DNA of 64,000 bases from the NCBI GenBank assembly GCA_905221615.1, contig CAJNDT010000134.1, positions 1 to 64,000 of the forward strand, given 5' to 3'. Below the pieces are notes generated by a model. It had not been told where the DNA came from. It was given only the letters and a program-made list of their open reading frames with translations, and did not search any database. Below are positions 30,605-41,589 of this stretch, one piece after another. This DNA comes from Symbiodinium sp. CCMP2592 (taxonomy: Eukaryota > Sar > Dinophyceae > Suessiales > Symbiodiniaceae). Numbering within the stretch: the stretch's first letter is position 1; every line of letters begins with the position of its first letter. The position numbers and the translations under genes are program-made.

Positions 30605-31540
30605 TATAGTATATACTAAGCCTGAGGCTTTGGGTTTTCCGACTTCCGCCCTCTGAAGGCGCCTGCGCTTCGGTCTCGGCGCGCCGCCGCTCCGCGGCCA
30701 GAGCATCTTCAAGGCGACGTCTGGCCTTCGCCGAGGGGATTCGGGTTTAGTGTTCAGGGATTAGGTCTTTTTTTTGAACGCCTTTCCTTTCGCCTGCTGA
30801 AGGCTAGGGATTAGGGTTTAGGGTTTACGGTTTGGGGTTTAGGGTTTCGGATTCAATCTGTCTAGTAGTGCCAACTGCTTGTAGCGGAAGCATATGGGGG
30901 AATGCTGACTATCGGCAATCACCCAAGACCATGGCTTGTAGACGAAGCTTCAACTCTTAGAGGGGCTGAGTTTCGGAAGCCTGAAACCTTCAGGCCATGC
31001 TCCAGGGGCTCATGCACCCCGTCCTTTTTCTAAGCGAGATCGGCCGACTGCAGGATTTGACAAATCATCCAATCTGCTGAGCTGCTAGAGCGTGTTGTGA
31101 CCTGACTCGGTAAAAAGACCTAGCCCCGAGGAAAAAGCCTGTAGGAGCCGTGAGCAAGATGAGGATATTTGACCCGCCAATGGCCGAATTCGCGACACAA
31201 GTCTCATCGGGGTGTGGGGTGGCAGCCCAAATGCCCCCTCAAACTTCGCCGATGTTCATTCCACGTTGCAACCCAATGACAGAGAAATTAGAATTGTGGT
31301 TTTGGGCCCTTTATACTATATTTGTATTAAGGAACCCCAAGGTAGTATGTTTTAAAATCGAAAAGCCTGGAGCCAGAGCAACCCGGCCTCCGCTTCTCGG
31401 GCAACGAGATCTCGGTGTGCCTGGAGCTCCGACTCGATTGACCTGAGAGCCAGGGCGGCCCTGCTTGAAGGGATCTTTTTAGGGTTTAGGGTTTAGGGTT
31501 TGGGGTTTAAGGTTTAGGGTGGGCGTCCAACCCGAAACTC
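30286..31540. other. Non-coding region with telomere-like tracts and (TA)n
   Basis: Contains degenerate CCCTAAA at 30286-30330, a (TA) run at about 30570-30602, TTTAGGG tracts at 30795-30850 and a further one at 31478-31522. No reading frame with protein character is supported. An open frame at 31150-31446 shows no recognisable features. Confidence 0.5.
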
Positions 31541-31654
31541 CGCAAAAAGCCCTTGTGTGTGGAAACAAGGATCCCTGAGTAGGGCACTGGAGGTGCTCGG
31601 TGGCCAGAGCCAGAGCGGTGAACTGCCAGGCATGCAAAGGCAAGGCCAAGAACT

Positions 31655-31712
31655 CTGGCCTTTTCTGTGTGAGAGAGAGACAGAGAAAGAGGGAGAGAGA
31701 GAGACAGATAAA
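31655..31712. repeat. GA-rich simple repeat
   Basis: A purine-rich GAGAGACAGAGA tract of about 55 bp, probably intronic on the minus strand. Confidence 0.7.
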
Positions 31713-31744
31713 ATCCCGTCGGACGTAGAGAAGACCCGCATTCT

Positions 31745-32353
31745 CCCACCAGCCAGCAATCGACCTGATCCTCGATGTCAGGCTCCTCATCCACCGCCAG
31801 GGCATCATCTACAACGATGTCCTCGGCCTGCCAAAATCTGAGCAAGGAGTACAGTTCAGTGAACATGCGCTCGCCTGGCTCGTGCAGCATACAACACGAG
31901 AAACACTGCACCCAAGCCCTCCTCCTCGCGCACTGTGCTGGAAACGCCGAAACCGAAGCCATCGAAATCCTTCGGCAGGAGTGCGCACAAACTGAGTCCC
32001 AACCGTCATGTACCTTCTAATTCCTGCAGCGACTGCAACATCTTGCATGTAGGATTGCGAGAAAGGCACACGCATCACATCTCACATGAGTTCAAGAAAA
32101 CCCCCTTTCTGACAGGCCTGCGCTCTGGGCATCGAGCTTAGACCCAACCCGAAGGACGGAGCTTGTGCCTCATGAGCCGACAAATGCTCTTGACAACAAA
32201 CGCCACAACTTGCGCTGGACCATGAAATTCCTGTTGTGACAAAGGAAGCCCGAAAAAACCCTTGCCCTGCCCTGCTGTGCCCTGCCAAGGCACAATCACA
32301 TCGTTCTCTGTGACCAGCACGGCCTCATCCACAAGGTCCTTCACAAGACTCAA
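31745..32353 (-). CDS. Candidate exons of an unidentified minus-strand gene
   Basis: Two stretches look coding. About 32145-32353 includes SLVKDLVDEAVLVTENDVIV and VVAFVVKSICRLMRHKLRP. About 31745-31890 includes LYSLLRFWQAEDIVVDDAL and an acidic end DEEPDIEDQVDCW. The first could begin with a Met at 32353. Family unknown. Linking them into one gene is an inference from strand and spacing. Confidence 0.4.
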
Positions 32354-32359
32354 ACAAAC

Positions 32360-33170
32360 TCAGACTCCTGCATCATGAAACACGGCTGTGGCATGCCACG
32401 TCCTCCGCTGGGTGCATCTCTTCGGCGCCGACTTCCACTTCTGCCGGGACCTTAGTACAATCTCCGGCATCAGAAAAGTTACTGTGACCTGTGTGACCTG
32501 TTTCGTTAGTTTAGTTATTCATTGTCCATCTGATAGTTCTGTTTCAGTTATTCATCGCTTATTATATAATTCCATAATAAATGACCATATTAAACATACT
32601 ACTTATCTATCGACAAGCTCGTCGAGCATCTGCACATCTCCCCTTGCGCTGTCGGACCAGAACTTGGCCCTTCACAGAAGGCTCCTCGAGGAAGCCGGCC
32701 TGGAGGCCGTGGCCTCAAGACAAAGTGGCGATAAATCCTGTTTAGGATTTAGGTTCGGGATGTAGTTTTGGGCTAAATCCTATTTAGGATGTTGGTTTGG
32801 GACGTGGATTTGGGGTCAAGAGTTCAGGGTTCCGAGTTTCTTTGAGTGCTTATGATTCCCAGGCTTAGAGTTTAGGGCTTACGCAGGATACAGTGGATTG
32901 CAAATCACTGGAAGGATCTGGACTTTCGGTCGGGTCTCGGATGAGTCTTATGACCCTGGTCCAAAATCTCCACCCATAAATCCAACCAGCAATACACAGA
33001 GCGCTGTGACTGGGCCAAACGTCGAGGTCTGCACTTATCGTGGTAGTGGGTGGCAGCGTCAAACCGCCTCGAGCTGAATCCGTCAGCTGTATGACAATTT
33101 TGCACCAACGACTGACCGGAAGCGGACTGCATAGATCTGAAATGCAGTCAGGTTGCTGCCATAGCCACTA
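32360..33170. other. No supported gene
   Basis: AT-richer sequence with short ATCCTGTTTAGGATTTAGG-type repeats near 32735-32800 (TCCTATTTAGGAT and variants). I saw no convincing coding frame. Confidence 0.4.
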
Positions 33171-33300
33171 GGCATCTCCTAACACTTGCGGTTTAGGGTT
33201 TAGGTTTTAGTGTTTAGGGCTTCGTTTTTTGTGTTAGGTTTGGGGTTTAGGGCCCTAAACCCTAAACCCTAAACCGGGGTTTAGGGTCTGGGCATCTCCT
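33171..33300. mobile_element. Telomere-like insert flanked by a 10-bp direct repeat
   Basis: GGCATCTCCT at 33171-33180 is repeated at 33291-33300. The 110 bp between consists of degenerate TTTAGGG units that invert twice: a perfect 20-bp palindrome GGGTTTAGGGCCCTAAACCC at 33243-33262, then CCCTAAACC and GGTTTAGGG at 33267-33286. The flanking repeat suggests a discrete insertion event with target duplication, not gradual expansion. Confidence 0.65.
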
Positions 33301-33383
33301 GGCAACACAATCCACACTACGGGGGCTCAGAGAGTCGCAGCTATGCGCAACCGAGCGCCTCGCAACTCGACAATGTCAAGTAT

Positions 33384-33565
33384 AATGGTCATAGTAGTAG
33401 TAATAATAGTAATAGTAGTAATAATAATAATAATAATAGTAGTAATAGTAATAGTAGTAATAATAGTAATAGTAATAATAGTAATAGTAGTAATAATAGT
33501 AATAATAGTAATAATAGTAATAATAGTAATAATAGTAATAATAGTTATAATACTAAAGTTACTAA
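33384..33565. repeat. (AGTAAT)n-type trinucleotide tract
   Basis: Interleaved AGT and AAT triplets run for about 180 bp. Apparent proteins of Ile and Val here are artefacts. A shorter related tract lies at about 33868-33925. Confidence 0.9.
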
Positions 33566-33589
33566 AAGTAACAATAGTAATAATATGGT

Positions 33590-33840
33590 GCCTGTCCTTG
33601 ACTGACCGCCATGCGCTGTTCAAGAACTGCGCAAGGGTCGCGCTTGGACTTTTCGGTGACTCTGCATCATCATCCAGGAAGAGCTCCTGGTGCTTGGGTA
33701 CCCACTCCGGATAACACAACTCGACAGCACAAAGTGGAAATTGGATGACAGACGAGGCTCGCAGGCTTCTTTTGCAACAGCAGTTCCAAACTGGCAATGC
33801 AACGCTGTCCTCGTGCTCAGGTTCCATGGCATCCACTCTG
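33590..33840 (-). CDS. Candidate exon, unidentified
   Basis: The minus frame reads VELCYPEWVPKHQELFLDDD and SPSATLAQFLNSAWRSVKD, with normal protein character between two trinucleotide tracts. It could be an exon of the minus-strand gene set at 31.7-36.1 kb. No domain recognised. Confidence 0.4.
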
Positions 33841-33949
33841 CAAGCAGCCTAAGTATTGACAACATCATAGTAATAATAGTAATAATAGTAGTAGTAATAA
33901 TAATAATAATAATAGTAAAAGTAATAATAGCTACTTCACACTCCTCGGC

Positions 33950-34200
33950 TCTCAGTCTCTTTTGGACGTTGCAGCCGCATGTGCCTTCACTACGTCATGG
34001 CCCCCATGCCTCCTGTCGCAATCGGCATGGCAAATTTCTTTCAGCGTTGTGTTCCGGGAGGACATCAACTCTGCGCAAGTCATGCCAGTCGAGAACCTGT
34101 TTGCTGAGGGTGTGCTTGGGAAGATGTCATGCTTTCGTTTCTTCTCGTCGAGACATGTTGGGTTGCCCCGGTTCATGGAGCTGTGATTCCATGGCGGACT
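33950..34200 (-). CDS. Possible exon, strand uncertain
   Basis: The minus frame includes HDIFPSTPSANRFSTGMTCA. A plus frame over the same bases also looks plausible (REDINSAQVMPVENLFAEG). Neighbouring genes are on minus, so minus is preferred. Confidence 0.25.
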
Positions 34201-34584
34201 CCGCTCCTGTTACGGTTTCCCCTCTCTTTAGATTACCAGCTGCATCGCTCTACACTGCACTTATCGGAAGCACGACGCATCCCTTGCGACGACAGCTCGG
34301 TCGGCCTCTCTCCAGTTTGTGCAGGCTCAAAAACAGTCCCTGTGCTGTCTGAGCAGTTTGCAGAATGGGCTGCCGAAATCTGAGTGCAGGTTGTACTTTC
34401 TCTGCCTCCTTCGGACAATCATGCAAAAGGTGGCTCTTTCCACGTCTTTCCCCTGACCGAGCTACACCGCGCCTCTGTCCACCTCCTCTGGCGATAAAGG
34501 CTCGGCGCAGGCCAGGGAGCTGAGGTGAACCTCCTCGTCGCCCGGGCCGCCCGGAGCACCAGTCCCCAAGAAGCGAAAGCGATA

Positions 34585-34667
34585 ATACTAATACTACTAA
34601 TACTACCAATACTACTACTGCTACTGCTACTGCTACTGCTACTGCTACTACTACTACTACTACAACA

Positions 34668-34705
<38 letters not shown>

Positions 34706-34712
34706 CTAACAG
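34585..34712. repeat. (TAC)n/(TGC)n trinucleotide tract
   Basis: About 125 bp of ACTACTACT and GCTACTGCTACTG. Poly-Leu and similar frames are artefacts. Confidence 0.9.
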
Positions 34713-34829
34713 TCGCTGAAAGAGGCACAGGGAGACTCAGGGAAACGAGTGATTACAGTCTTAGTCACTCACAAAGTCCCAGAAGTGAGAAGAACAGGCG
34801 GCGCTCTCCTCAACTGCCATGGCTGCCGC

Positions 34830-35195
34830 TGCAGCAGACACAGAAGGCAGGCAGCTGAATGGTTCGGACTCTTTGTCGCTTCTTGGGACAGTCTTGGACT
34901 TGGCGAGATCCTGCAGCAAGAGCAAGAAACCAGCAAGAAATAGACTTGGCTCGCCCCCTCGCATCTGAACATGTCTCCTTCGCATCCACGGCCCCAGTTG
35001 GGCAGGGTTCTGCCTCGGAGACTCTCAAGGAGCATCGGTGCAAAACAATCATGAATCGCCCCAGCCCAGTGGCGGTGGGTCCGCAGTACGGAAAGGACAT
35101 CAGACCCATGGAGCTGAGCAGGTTTGAAGCCTCGACGGCTCGAAGCGCACAACTCGCTGACAGGGGGCATTTTAGTCCTTGGGCCCGGGCCATGC
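34830..35195 (-). CDS. Candidate exon, unidentified
   Basis: The minus frame includes LSSMGLMSFPYCGPTATGLG and RFMIVLHRCSLRVSEAEPCP. No family recognised. It belongs by strand to the minus block. Confidence 0.3.
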
Positions 35196-35531
35196 ACGGC
35201 GAGTCACACCCGGACCTTACGACGCTCGTAAGTCTGCGAGGACCCTGGTTGAAAGGACTCTGGGCTTCCGACTCGCTCCAGGGTCACCGGCGGCGCTTGG
35301 CGTCCCCTTTACCCCTCTCCCAACTGAAGCGGCAAAAGCTACCAAACCACGCTTCAGCACAGACACACAGAGACGCAAACCATCACCTGCATCCTAGTGT
35401 GCCACTGGAACTGCTGCGATCACGCCGGGCCCGGCGCACCACACCGTACCTGTGATGTTCTCGCCCAGGTGACGGTGCTTGAAGGTCACAAAGAGCCGTG
35501 CGCTCGTGATCGGATGTATCTGCGCTAGTCT

Positions 35532-36130
35532 TCACCAAGAACGGGATTCAGTCTTCACAGAGTGGCAGTCTGGCACGTGGCCTGACATGTTGAAGGCACG
35601 AGGTTGTCGCAGAGAGTGCAGGTGCCCACGTCGGTCATCTGCCAGGCAGGATGCGTCATGAACTGGCATCAAGCATAGCTTCTCCATGATTCCGAACTCG
35701 ATCACAACTCCCACCTCTGTTCTGACGATGGTGCAGGGGCTGCTAAGAACGTGGGTTGAAAGCCTCATGGCCTCAAACATGCCAATGCCTCAGCACAAGC
35801 ATTCAAGCTTCTCGACCCAGCACTCGTTGCTCTAACTTGGTAAGAAGGGTAGTCCTCTTGCGGGAGTCTCTGTCGAACTTGAAAAAACAACATAGACAGT
35901 GAGGCCAGCACAGACCACGGAGAGGCAGATCAGAACGGCCATGGGGCACCACACATGCAATCTCTGCCTGGCTAATGTAGAACAGATGTCGCTGCTTGCG
36001 CTCGAACCCCTCAAGCGGGCTAAAACAGATAAGGGCACCCAGCGATGCAGTCGAAGCAGCCAAACGGGCCTGTCGGGTGGAGCTCTGCAGCAAGATTGAT
36101 TGCATAGCCCGGATCTGCGGGGCACAACGG
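35532..36130 (-). CDS. Candidate exons upstream in the minus block
   Basis: About 35660-35780 reads EAMRLSTHVLSSPCTIVRTE and VVIEFGIMEKLCLMPVHDA. About 35950-36105 reads ARLAASTASLGALICFSPL and FERKQRHLFYISQAEI. Both look like genuine coding pieces separated by intron-like DNA. They may form one gene with exons further left. Function unknown. Confidence 0.4.
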
Positions 36131-36520
36131 GGCGGAGGCATGGGTGGCATCTTGGCAGCTTTGCACCGGCACCAAATCAACGCGAATCGAAGAGGCCGAA
36201 GCCGAGGCCGACTGATGCCTTTAGCAACAGACGGAGATGCAGAAGATGCATCTCTCCTGCCACTGCCTGCAAAACTAAAATACATAAAACACTACAACCT
36301 AACTCTACCAGCAAGACTTCCTGCAACGACCCGAGGTTGTACCCATAAGTCGGCCGTGATCCAACCTGTTCGCAGGTTCAGATCGCCCAAGAGCCTTATC
36401 TAGAGTCACAAGGCCGAGGGGTCGAGAGCAGATGAAATCTCAAAGCTCATCGGAAAATCAGCGCCCGCTCTGTCAACAAGCTGCGAAGTACATTATCCAA
36501 GCAACAACTGAGGAGCAGAA

Positions 36521-39223
36521 CTACTCTGTGTCCTGTATGCCCTTGCCCAGTTTGTCGCCGATAGCTTCAGCATCCAGGTTCGATATCTCCAGCAGTTTGG
36601 TGGACTTGTTCTTGGGACTCAGCACGGACATGCAGACAGGGAGGAAGATCAGCCCGTGCGAGCCGCCCGCCACCACAATCCCAAAGAACATCTGAAAGAA
36701 GACGCGGAAGGCCTGGCTCGAGGAGAAGGCCAGAGGCAAGATGGCCAAGAAGGTCGTGGAGACGCCCAGGAAGATGGGTTGTCCCATCTCCTTCATGGCC
36801 AGCTCCGCCCTTTTGGGCCCTGGCAGCGTTCCATCTTGCAGCCCGAAGCTGTGTGCCATGTGCATGGAGTAATCCACAACCAAGCCAACTGCCATGATGA
36901 GGTTGATCATAGAGATGGAGTTGAGAGCCAGGGACCACAGCACGATGTTGCCCATTAGGTCCATGAAGACCAGCGCAAGGACGAGAAGCACCACCAGAAC
37001 AGAAAGAGGATGGGCCAAGACAAGGGCGCTAATGAGCAGCACCGCACCCAAACAGAGCCCAATACTAATTGTCATCTGCTGCACAATAATACGGTACTGG
37101 TCAAAGAAGATATACACCTGCGAGCTCATGAAGCTTCCAGGTAGCGCGCTTTGCCACTGCTCCGTGAAAGCCTCCATTTCTTCCAGCAAGGCAATCTGCT
37201 GCTTGCTGTTGAACGTGTCGATATGATTCGCCCGGAGCCGAATCACTTTAATCTGTCCGTTCTGGATCACCACATCATCTTCGAAGGCCCTGCCCCGAGG
37301 CGTTGCGAGGAACTCCTGAAGTGCGGTCAAGAAAGTGGTGCCTGTGACCAGGTGGCTGGTGCAGGTTGTGACGCCGGAAGGCAAGCCGGCCTCGCAGCCG
37401 GTACGGTTGGTCTCGACTGCGGTAAAGGCACTGTCAGGCAGGGAAGCAAGGACACCCTTGTTCTGCACTGCCCAAACTGTAAAGATGGTGTGCCATGATT
37501 GAAGGCCCCGGACAGAGTTGATGTTGCTGAGAGCCATCAACCCGGCCCCGGCCTCTTCCAGATGCCGCTGCACTGCCAGCGAGCTGAAGTCCTTGTCTGC
37601 GACATAAAAGGCGGTTGGCAAAGCCAAGCCACCCGTTGAGAGGCCGCCGAAGTGGAGGTTTTCCATGTTGTAGAAATCCCGCAGGAAGCTCTGGTCGGGT
37701 GACAGGTCCATGATGTCAAAGTCGGTACTGAGGCCCAGGCTCACCTGCCAGGCAGACACCGCAGCTACCACGAGGAAAAGGATGATGGTGGTGAACGAGA
37801 TGGCTGGGTGGCTGGTCAGGAACTTGATCATGGCCACGAGGGCCGTCTCAAGAATCGACGTGCCCTCCGAACTCTTGTTGCTGGGCATACATGATGGACC
37901 GGCCGCAAGACAGAAGCAAGGGTCCAGGCGAGGGGGGTCTGCTTCGGCACGCCTTGCATCAAGGGCGAGTAGGGCACAGAAGGTGGTGCAGTGAAGAAGC
38001 CAAATGTAGAAGCAGGAGATGGCGGCATAGGCGCAGAAATACTGCACCGAAGGGAAGATACCGGTTGCACCCAGCAGGAAAGAGGAGATGGAGGTCACCT
38101 TCGTCAACGTGATGGAGACTCCCACGCGCTGCATAGCTTTCTCGATCCGATCAGGGATGCTCAGGGACGGGTCGATCGCATCGAAGGCCCCAGAGATGAC
38201 GAAAGCATCGTCGATGCCAATGCCCACAAGAATGAAAGGGAGGATCTGCTGCAGCACAGTGAATGGAATCCCGATGAGCATGGAGGTGCCGTAGCCAGCG
38301 ATGCAACCAAACAGTACCAAGTAGAACTCGACTGCGCCCAGCAGCCTTCTGCTCTGTGTCCACGATGCTGTCTTGCCAAGGAAAACCGAGCAGAATGTGG
38401 CCATCAGCACAAAGGCTACGGCGAAAAGCGGAATGTCGGCCCGCACCGTTCTGTTCAGCTCGTCGTCCTGGGAGCGCTGCGCCTGCACAAAAGCATCCAC
38501 ATGCACATAGCGTTGATTGGAGAGCTGGTCCTTGGTGAAATGCTCCACCAGAGCCTCCTCCCACTTCGTCATCCTGTCCTCGCTGTCGGCACTCAAGATG
38601 AAGTCGACACGGGCAGCAGTGGCACTCGTGATGCTGCCGTTGCCATCGCGCTCGATGCCACCCAGTGAGTCATCGGCGAATGCTGGAGCACCGTCGGGGA
38701 AGTTGGCCTTGTTCACAGCAACCAGGATGTCGGCTTGAGTCTGGACTGTCTGATTGAAGTCGGCTGTGGTACCGGTCCCAAAGTAACGGCGGACCCCAGG
38801 ATTCAAGCAACCGGAGGTCACCCGCAGGCACAAGTCGGCGAAAGTCGTGCCATCACCATCAGAAAGTGCTTTCACATCATCTGCAAGTCGGAAAATCTCG
38901 GCCATCGTCTCCAGTCGCAGGATGTTGCCACCATCCTTCGAAGTGACCAGGACACGATTCATGCGGCCGCGGCTGACGAAGTACTGCTCGGTCCACTCCA
39001 AGTCCTTCATGGCCTTTGAACCTTGATCCACCCAAAGCTCACGCGCTTCGCTCACGGCCGTGAAGCGCAAAACGCCCACGGCACAGAGCAAGCATCCCAG
39101 CACCGTTAGGAGAATGCACCTCCAAGGACTGCCTGCACAGGCCTTGGCCACCCTACCCAGCCCATGGGCCGCTCTCTCCTCCGCACGCGCAGTGCAGGAG
39201 AGCCAGGCTTGCAGGGGCGACAT
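36521..39223 (-). CDS. Patched/RND-family membrane protein (900 aa), intronless
   Basis: This is a full-length member of the Patched-related RND family, whose members move sterols or lipids across membranes using ion gradients. TM1 lies near residues 35-55 (LLTVLGCLLCAVGVL). A large luminal loop follows to about 265. A sterol-sensing-domain-like block of five helices carries the signature LVGIGIDDAFVISGAFDA. A second single helix near 485-505 (ILFLVVAAVSAW) precedes a second loop, then a second block with VGLVVDYSMHMAHSF and LAILPLAFSSSQAFRVFFQM. The Asp residues in both signatures, expected for proton or cation relay, are present. The length suits Patched-domain proteins. The start at 39223 precedes TM1 by about 35 residues. 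It lacks introns, unlike its neighbours. Confidence 0.88.
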   Translation of the reverse strand: MSPLQAWLSCTARAEERAAHGLGRVAKACAGSPWRCILLTVLGCLLCAVGVLRFTAVSEARELWVDQGSKAMKDLEWTEQYFVSRGRMNRVLVTSKDGGNILRLETMAEIFRLADDVKALSDGDGTTFADLCLRVTSGCLNPGVRRYFGTGTTADFNQTVQTQADILVAVNKANFPDGAPAFADDSLGGIERDGNGSITSATAARVDFILSADSEDRMTKWEEALVEHFTKDQLSNQRYVHVDAFVQAQRSQDDELNRTVRADIPLFAVAFVLMATFCSVFLGKTASWTQSRRLLGAVEFYLVLFGCIAGYGTSMLIGIPFTVLQQILPFILVGIGIDDAFVISGAFDAIDPSLSIPDRIEKAMQRVGVSITLTKVTSISSFLLGATGIFPSVQYFCAYAAISCFYIWLLHCTTFCALLALDARRAEADPPRLDPCFCLAAGPSCMPSNKSSEGTSILETALVAMIKFLTSHPAISFTTIILFLVVAAVSAWQVSLGLSTDFDIMDLSPDQSFLRDFYNMENLHFGGLSTGGLALPTAFYVADKDFSSLAVQRHLEEAGAGLMALSNINSVRGLQSWHTIFTVWAVQNKGVLASLPDSAFTAVETNRTGCEAGLPSGVTTCTSHLVTGTTFLTALQEFLATPRGRAFEDDVVIQNGQIKVIRLRANHIDTFNSKQQIALLEEMEAFTEQWQSALPGSFMSSQVYIFFDQYRIIVQQMTISIGLCLGAVLLISALVLAHPLSVLVVLLVLALVFMDLMGNIVLWSLALNSISMINLIMAVGLVVDYSMHMAHSFGLQDGTLPGPKRAELAMKEMGQPIFLGVSTTFLAILPLAFSSSQAFRVFFQMFFGIVVAGGSHGLIFLPVCMSVLSPKNKSTKLLEISNLDAEAIGDKLGKGIQDTE

Positions 39224-39299
39224 CGAAACTACGCGGAGCCCGCTTGTGCCCAGGCTTGCTGCAGAATACCGCTGAATATAGTCGTCTCTGTCTCGATAG

Positions 39300-40100
39300 C
39301 AGATAGCAGATGCTCTACAGCTCTACACAATACAAGTTCTGAGTGGGAATGCGAAAAGCACGATCTCGTCAACGGAGCCAGCTCGGCAGCCCTGTCGCGA
39401 AGATCGATTGGCTCTTTGTCCATCTTCTGGAGACCTGCAGCGCAGCAGTGCAGGATGCCGAATATGCGGGCCCCTGTCTGAGACTCCTGAGACCTCGCCT
39501 ACTGCGAGAGGCGAGATGGTAGCGTATCGCTTGTGGGAGGTGCATCCTGAAATCCTGCGGCTCAAGACTCAGCAACAGGTGCCGCTTCTTCCGTACCCAT
39601 CGAACCCTAGTCTCCAGCCGTGCTTAGGCCCAGGCACTGTCCTTGGAGTCTTGTCGGCCAAAGCTTCGGCTCTTGCGAAACCTCAGCTCCGCAGCGATGA
39701 GATCAGATTCTGATGATCAGATCTTTGGCTCGGAGCCTTTTTTCTCGCAGCCTCGTCGCTTTGGCCCGAGGGGCAAGAGCTCTCTCAAAGGGAGAGCTCC
39801 CAGCTCCGCTGCGGTTGGAGCACTGTGGCTACAGCTAGGGTGAGGCGCCTCACCTGGGCCTTCGGCCATCTTCTGCCTTGACTTTCAACTAGCACTCAGC
39901 TTTCCTTCCAGGGCCTGAGTCTCAGTGGCACGGGTCAGAGTTGGAGCGCCTTGGGAGCCCGGCCTCTTGCACGCTGGACTCCCCGCGGAAGGCGGATGGG
40001 AACATCCTTTCTTGGGGCGCTGGAAACTTCGCGAAACCGGGGAGGACCAGAAGCCACAAGCTGAGGGTCGTGCTGGCCTGTCTTGCGCAGGTATGAGCGG
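39300..40100. other. No supported gene
   Basis: 5' flank of the Patched-like gene on the minus strand. Short frames occur on both strands without recognisable motifs. No spliced-leader relic was seen upstream of 39223. Confidence 0.4.
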
Positions 40101-40109
40101 TTGAGGAGG

Positions 40110-41352
40110 GCGTAGTACGAAACCAAGGAATGATACCAGATCTTGGTCACAGCAACTGACTTACGAGCACTGACTCTGACCGGAGCATCATGCAGCCTAG
40201 CTTCACTGTCTCGTGCCGGAAGGATGTGCCGCATCGCCCAAGACATCACAAAAGTAAGCTCCTTATAGTTGCAAGGTCCGACACAGCACTTTTCCGCAGG
40301 CACAAACAAAAAGGCGGCCTCCCAAGATCTGCCCGCCGAGACGAGTCTGCGTCAGGCTAACAAGCCAAGCGTCGCCGGCGTCGTCCACCCAAACTTCTCG
40401 ACCCAGCTGCCTAGCGAGGAAGAAAGCGGCTGGCGGCTGCATGCAGCTCATGTGAACAGTTCAGCGCACGGTGGCCTGTAAGCGATGCTGGGTGGAAGAG
40501 TTGGCACGATATCCCGTGATCCCACGATGCGGAAGGTCTGGGCACAAGAAGGCCGAAGGGCTTGCTAAGTACACAGCCCTTCTTCCAATCCGGCCTGTGG
40601 CACCAAGGAGTTGTAAAGACTCCGGAAAGATGCGTTGCCTCTCTCAAGGCTGGGTGAAAAACTAAGGGTAAAGATGTGTGGCCTGCACGTGGGCTGCCAA
40701 AGGTGTAGACCTCAACCGGGTCTCTGAAAGGGAAACGCCTGCAGGTGTTCAGCGCCGAAACAAGAACGGCGCGGTGATGCTTTAAACACTTGCCTTGCAC
40801 TGTCATGTTGGGGAGCTGCACTGAGATCCAACCTGGGAAAACACTCCGTCGAGTCAAATCTGCCTGTCACTCACCCAACCAAGGCTAGTGCGCGAACAGG
40901 TTGGCGATGGCACCACCAAGGGAATGTCCTGTTGCCTGGTACTGAGTTTGCGTGTGCCTCCCACACAGCGCATCCCTGCGCTTCAGAGTTGCATCTGAGT
41001 GACATATACTCGCACCGGAACGTCCTTCTCGGCCCAATATCGCAATCGTTCCTGAGAATACGCGGGCCGAGGCCTGCATCGCTCTGACGTGCTCCCATGG
41101 CGCCTTGAGCTGTGCCAAGACATCCGTGCGCACGGCACCGTAGGCCTTCCCGAAAATCGCAGGAGTTCAATCAGCTCCTGTGACAACACTAAAACGGAGG
41201 GAGCTGCGAGGCCTCTGCGAAACCCTTGTGCACGCGGACTTTGTCCAAGGCCTGCCAGAAAAAGGATGACGAGGCCGAGGCCTATCCTTGCCGTAGAGCT
41301 GCCAAGACACTTCCAAGCTCAGCTCTTCATCGTCGTCTTCGAAGTCCGAGGG
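40110..41352 (-). CDS. Class 3 (Lipase_3) lipase in several small exons
   Basis: The signature pieces of an alpha/beta-hydrolase class 3 lipase occur in order on the minus strand but in separate short frames. QYQATGHSLGGAIANLF (nucleophile Ser, about 40895-40950). PVEVYTFGSPRAG (about 40690-40725). TFRIVGSRDIVPTLPP (catalytic Asp, about 40500-40553). LGREVWVDDAGDAW (about 40370-40410). IWYHSLVSYYALLN (probable catalytic His, about 40110-40150). Upstream, FEDDDEELSLEVSWQLYG (about 41290-41350) and ERLRYWAEKDVPVRVYVTQ (about 41000-41055) are likely exons. Exons are only 50-130 bp, with GT or GC donors possible. The enzyme would hydrolyse acylglycerols. Start not located. Confidence 0.72.
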
Positions 41353-41589
41353 AAGGAACGGGAAAAAGACCCGCGAGCAGCATCTGGGCTTCCACAGAGA
41401 AACCGAACTTTGAAGAGAACAGATGTTCCGCACGGTTCGTCAAGACAAGCCACCCGGCCAGTACACGGCAGCAGCCGGACAGCCATGAGTCCGAGTCAGA
41501 ATCTTGTTCGTCTGCAGAATCACTAGCCCGACTGTCTTGGCGCCCACTTCGCAGAGGTGCCTGGGCTTTGCTGAGTCCACGGCCAAGCA

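Noticed and set aside
33327-33836. Long Ile/Thr and Ile/Val frames
   Set aside because: Artefacts of the AGT/AAT trinucleotide tract; only the part near 33590-33840 on minus looks coding.
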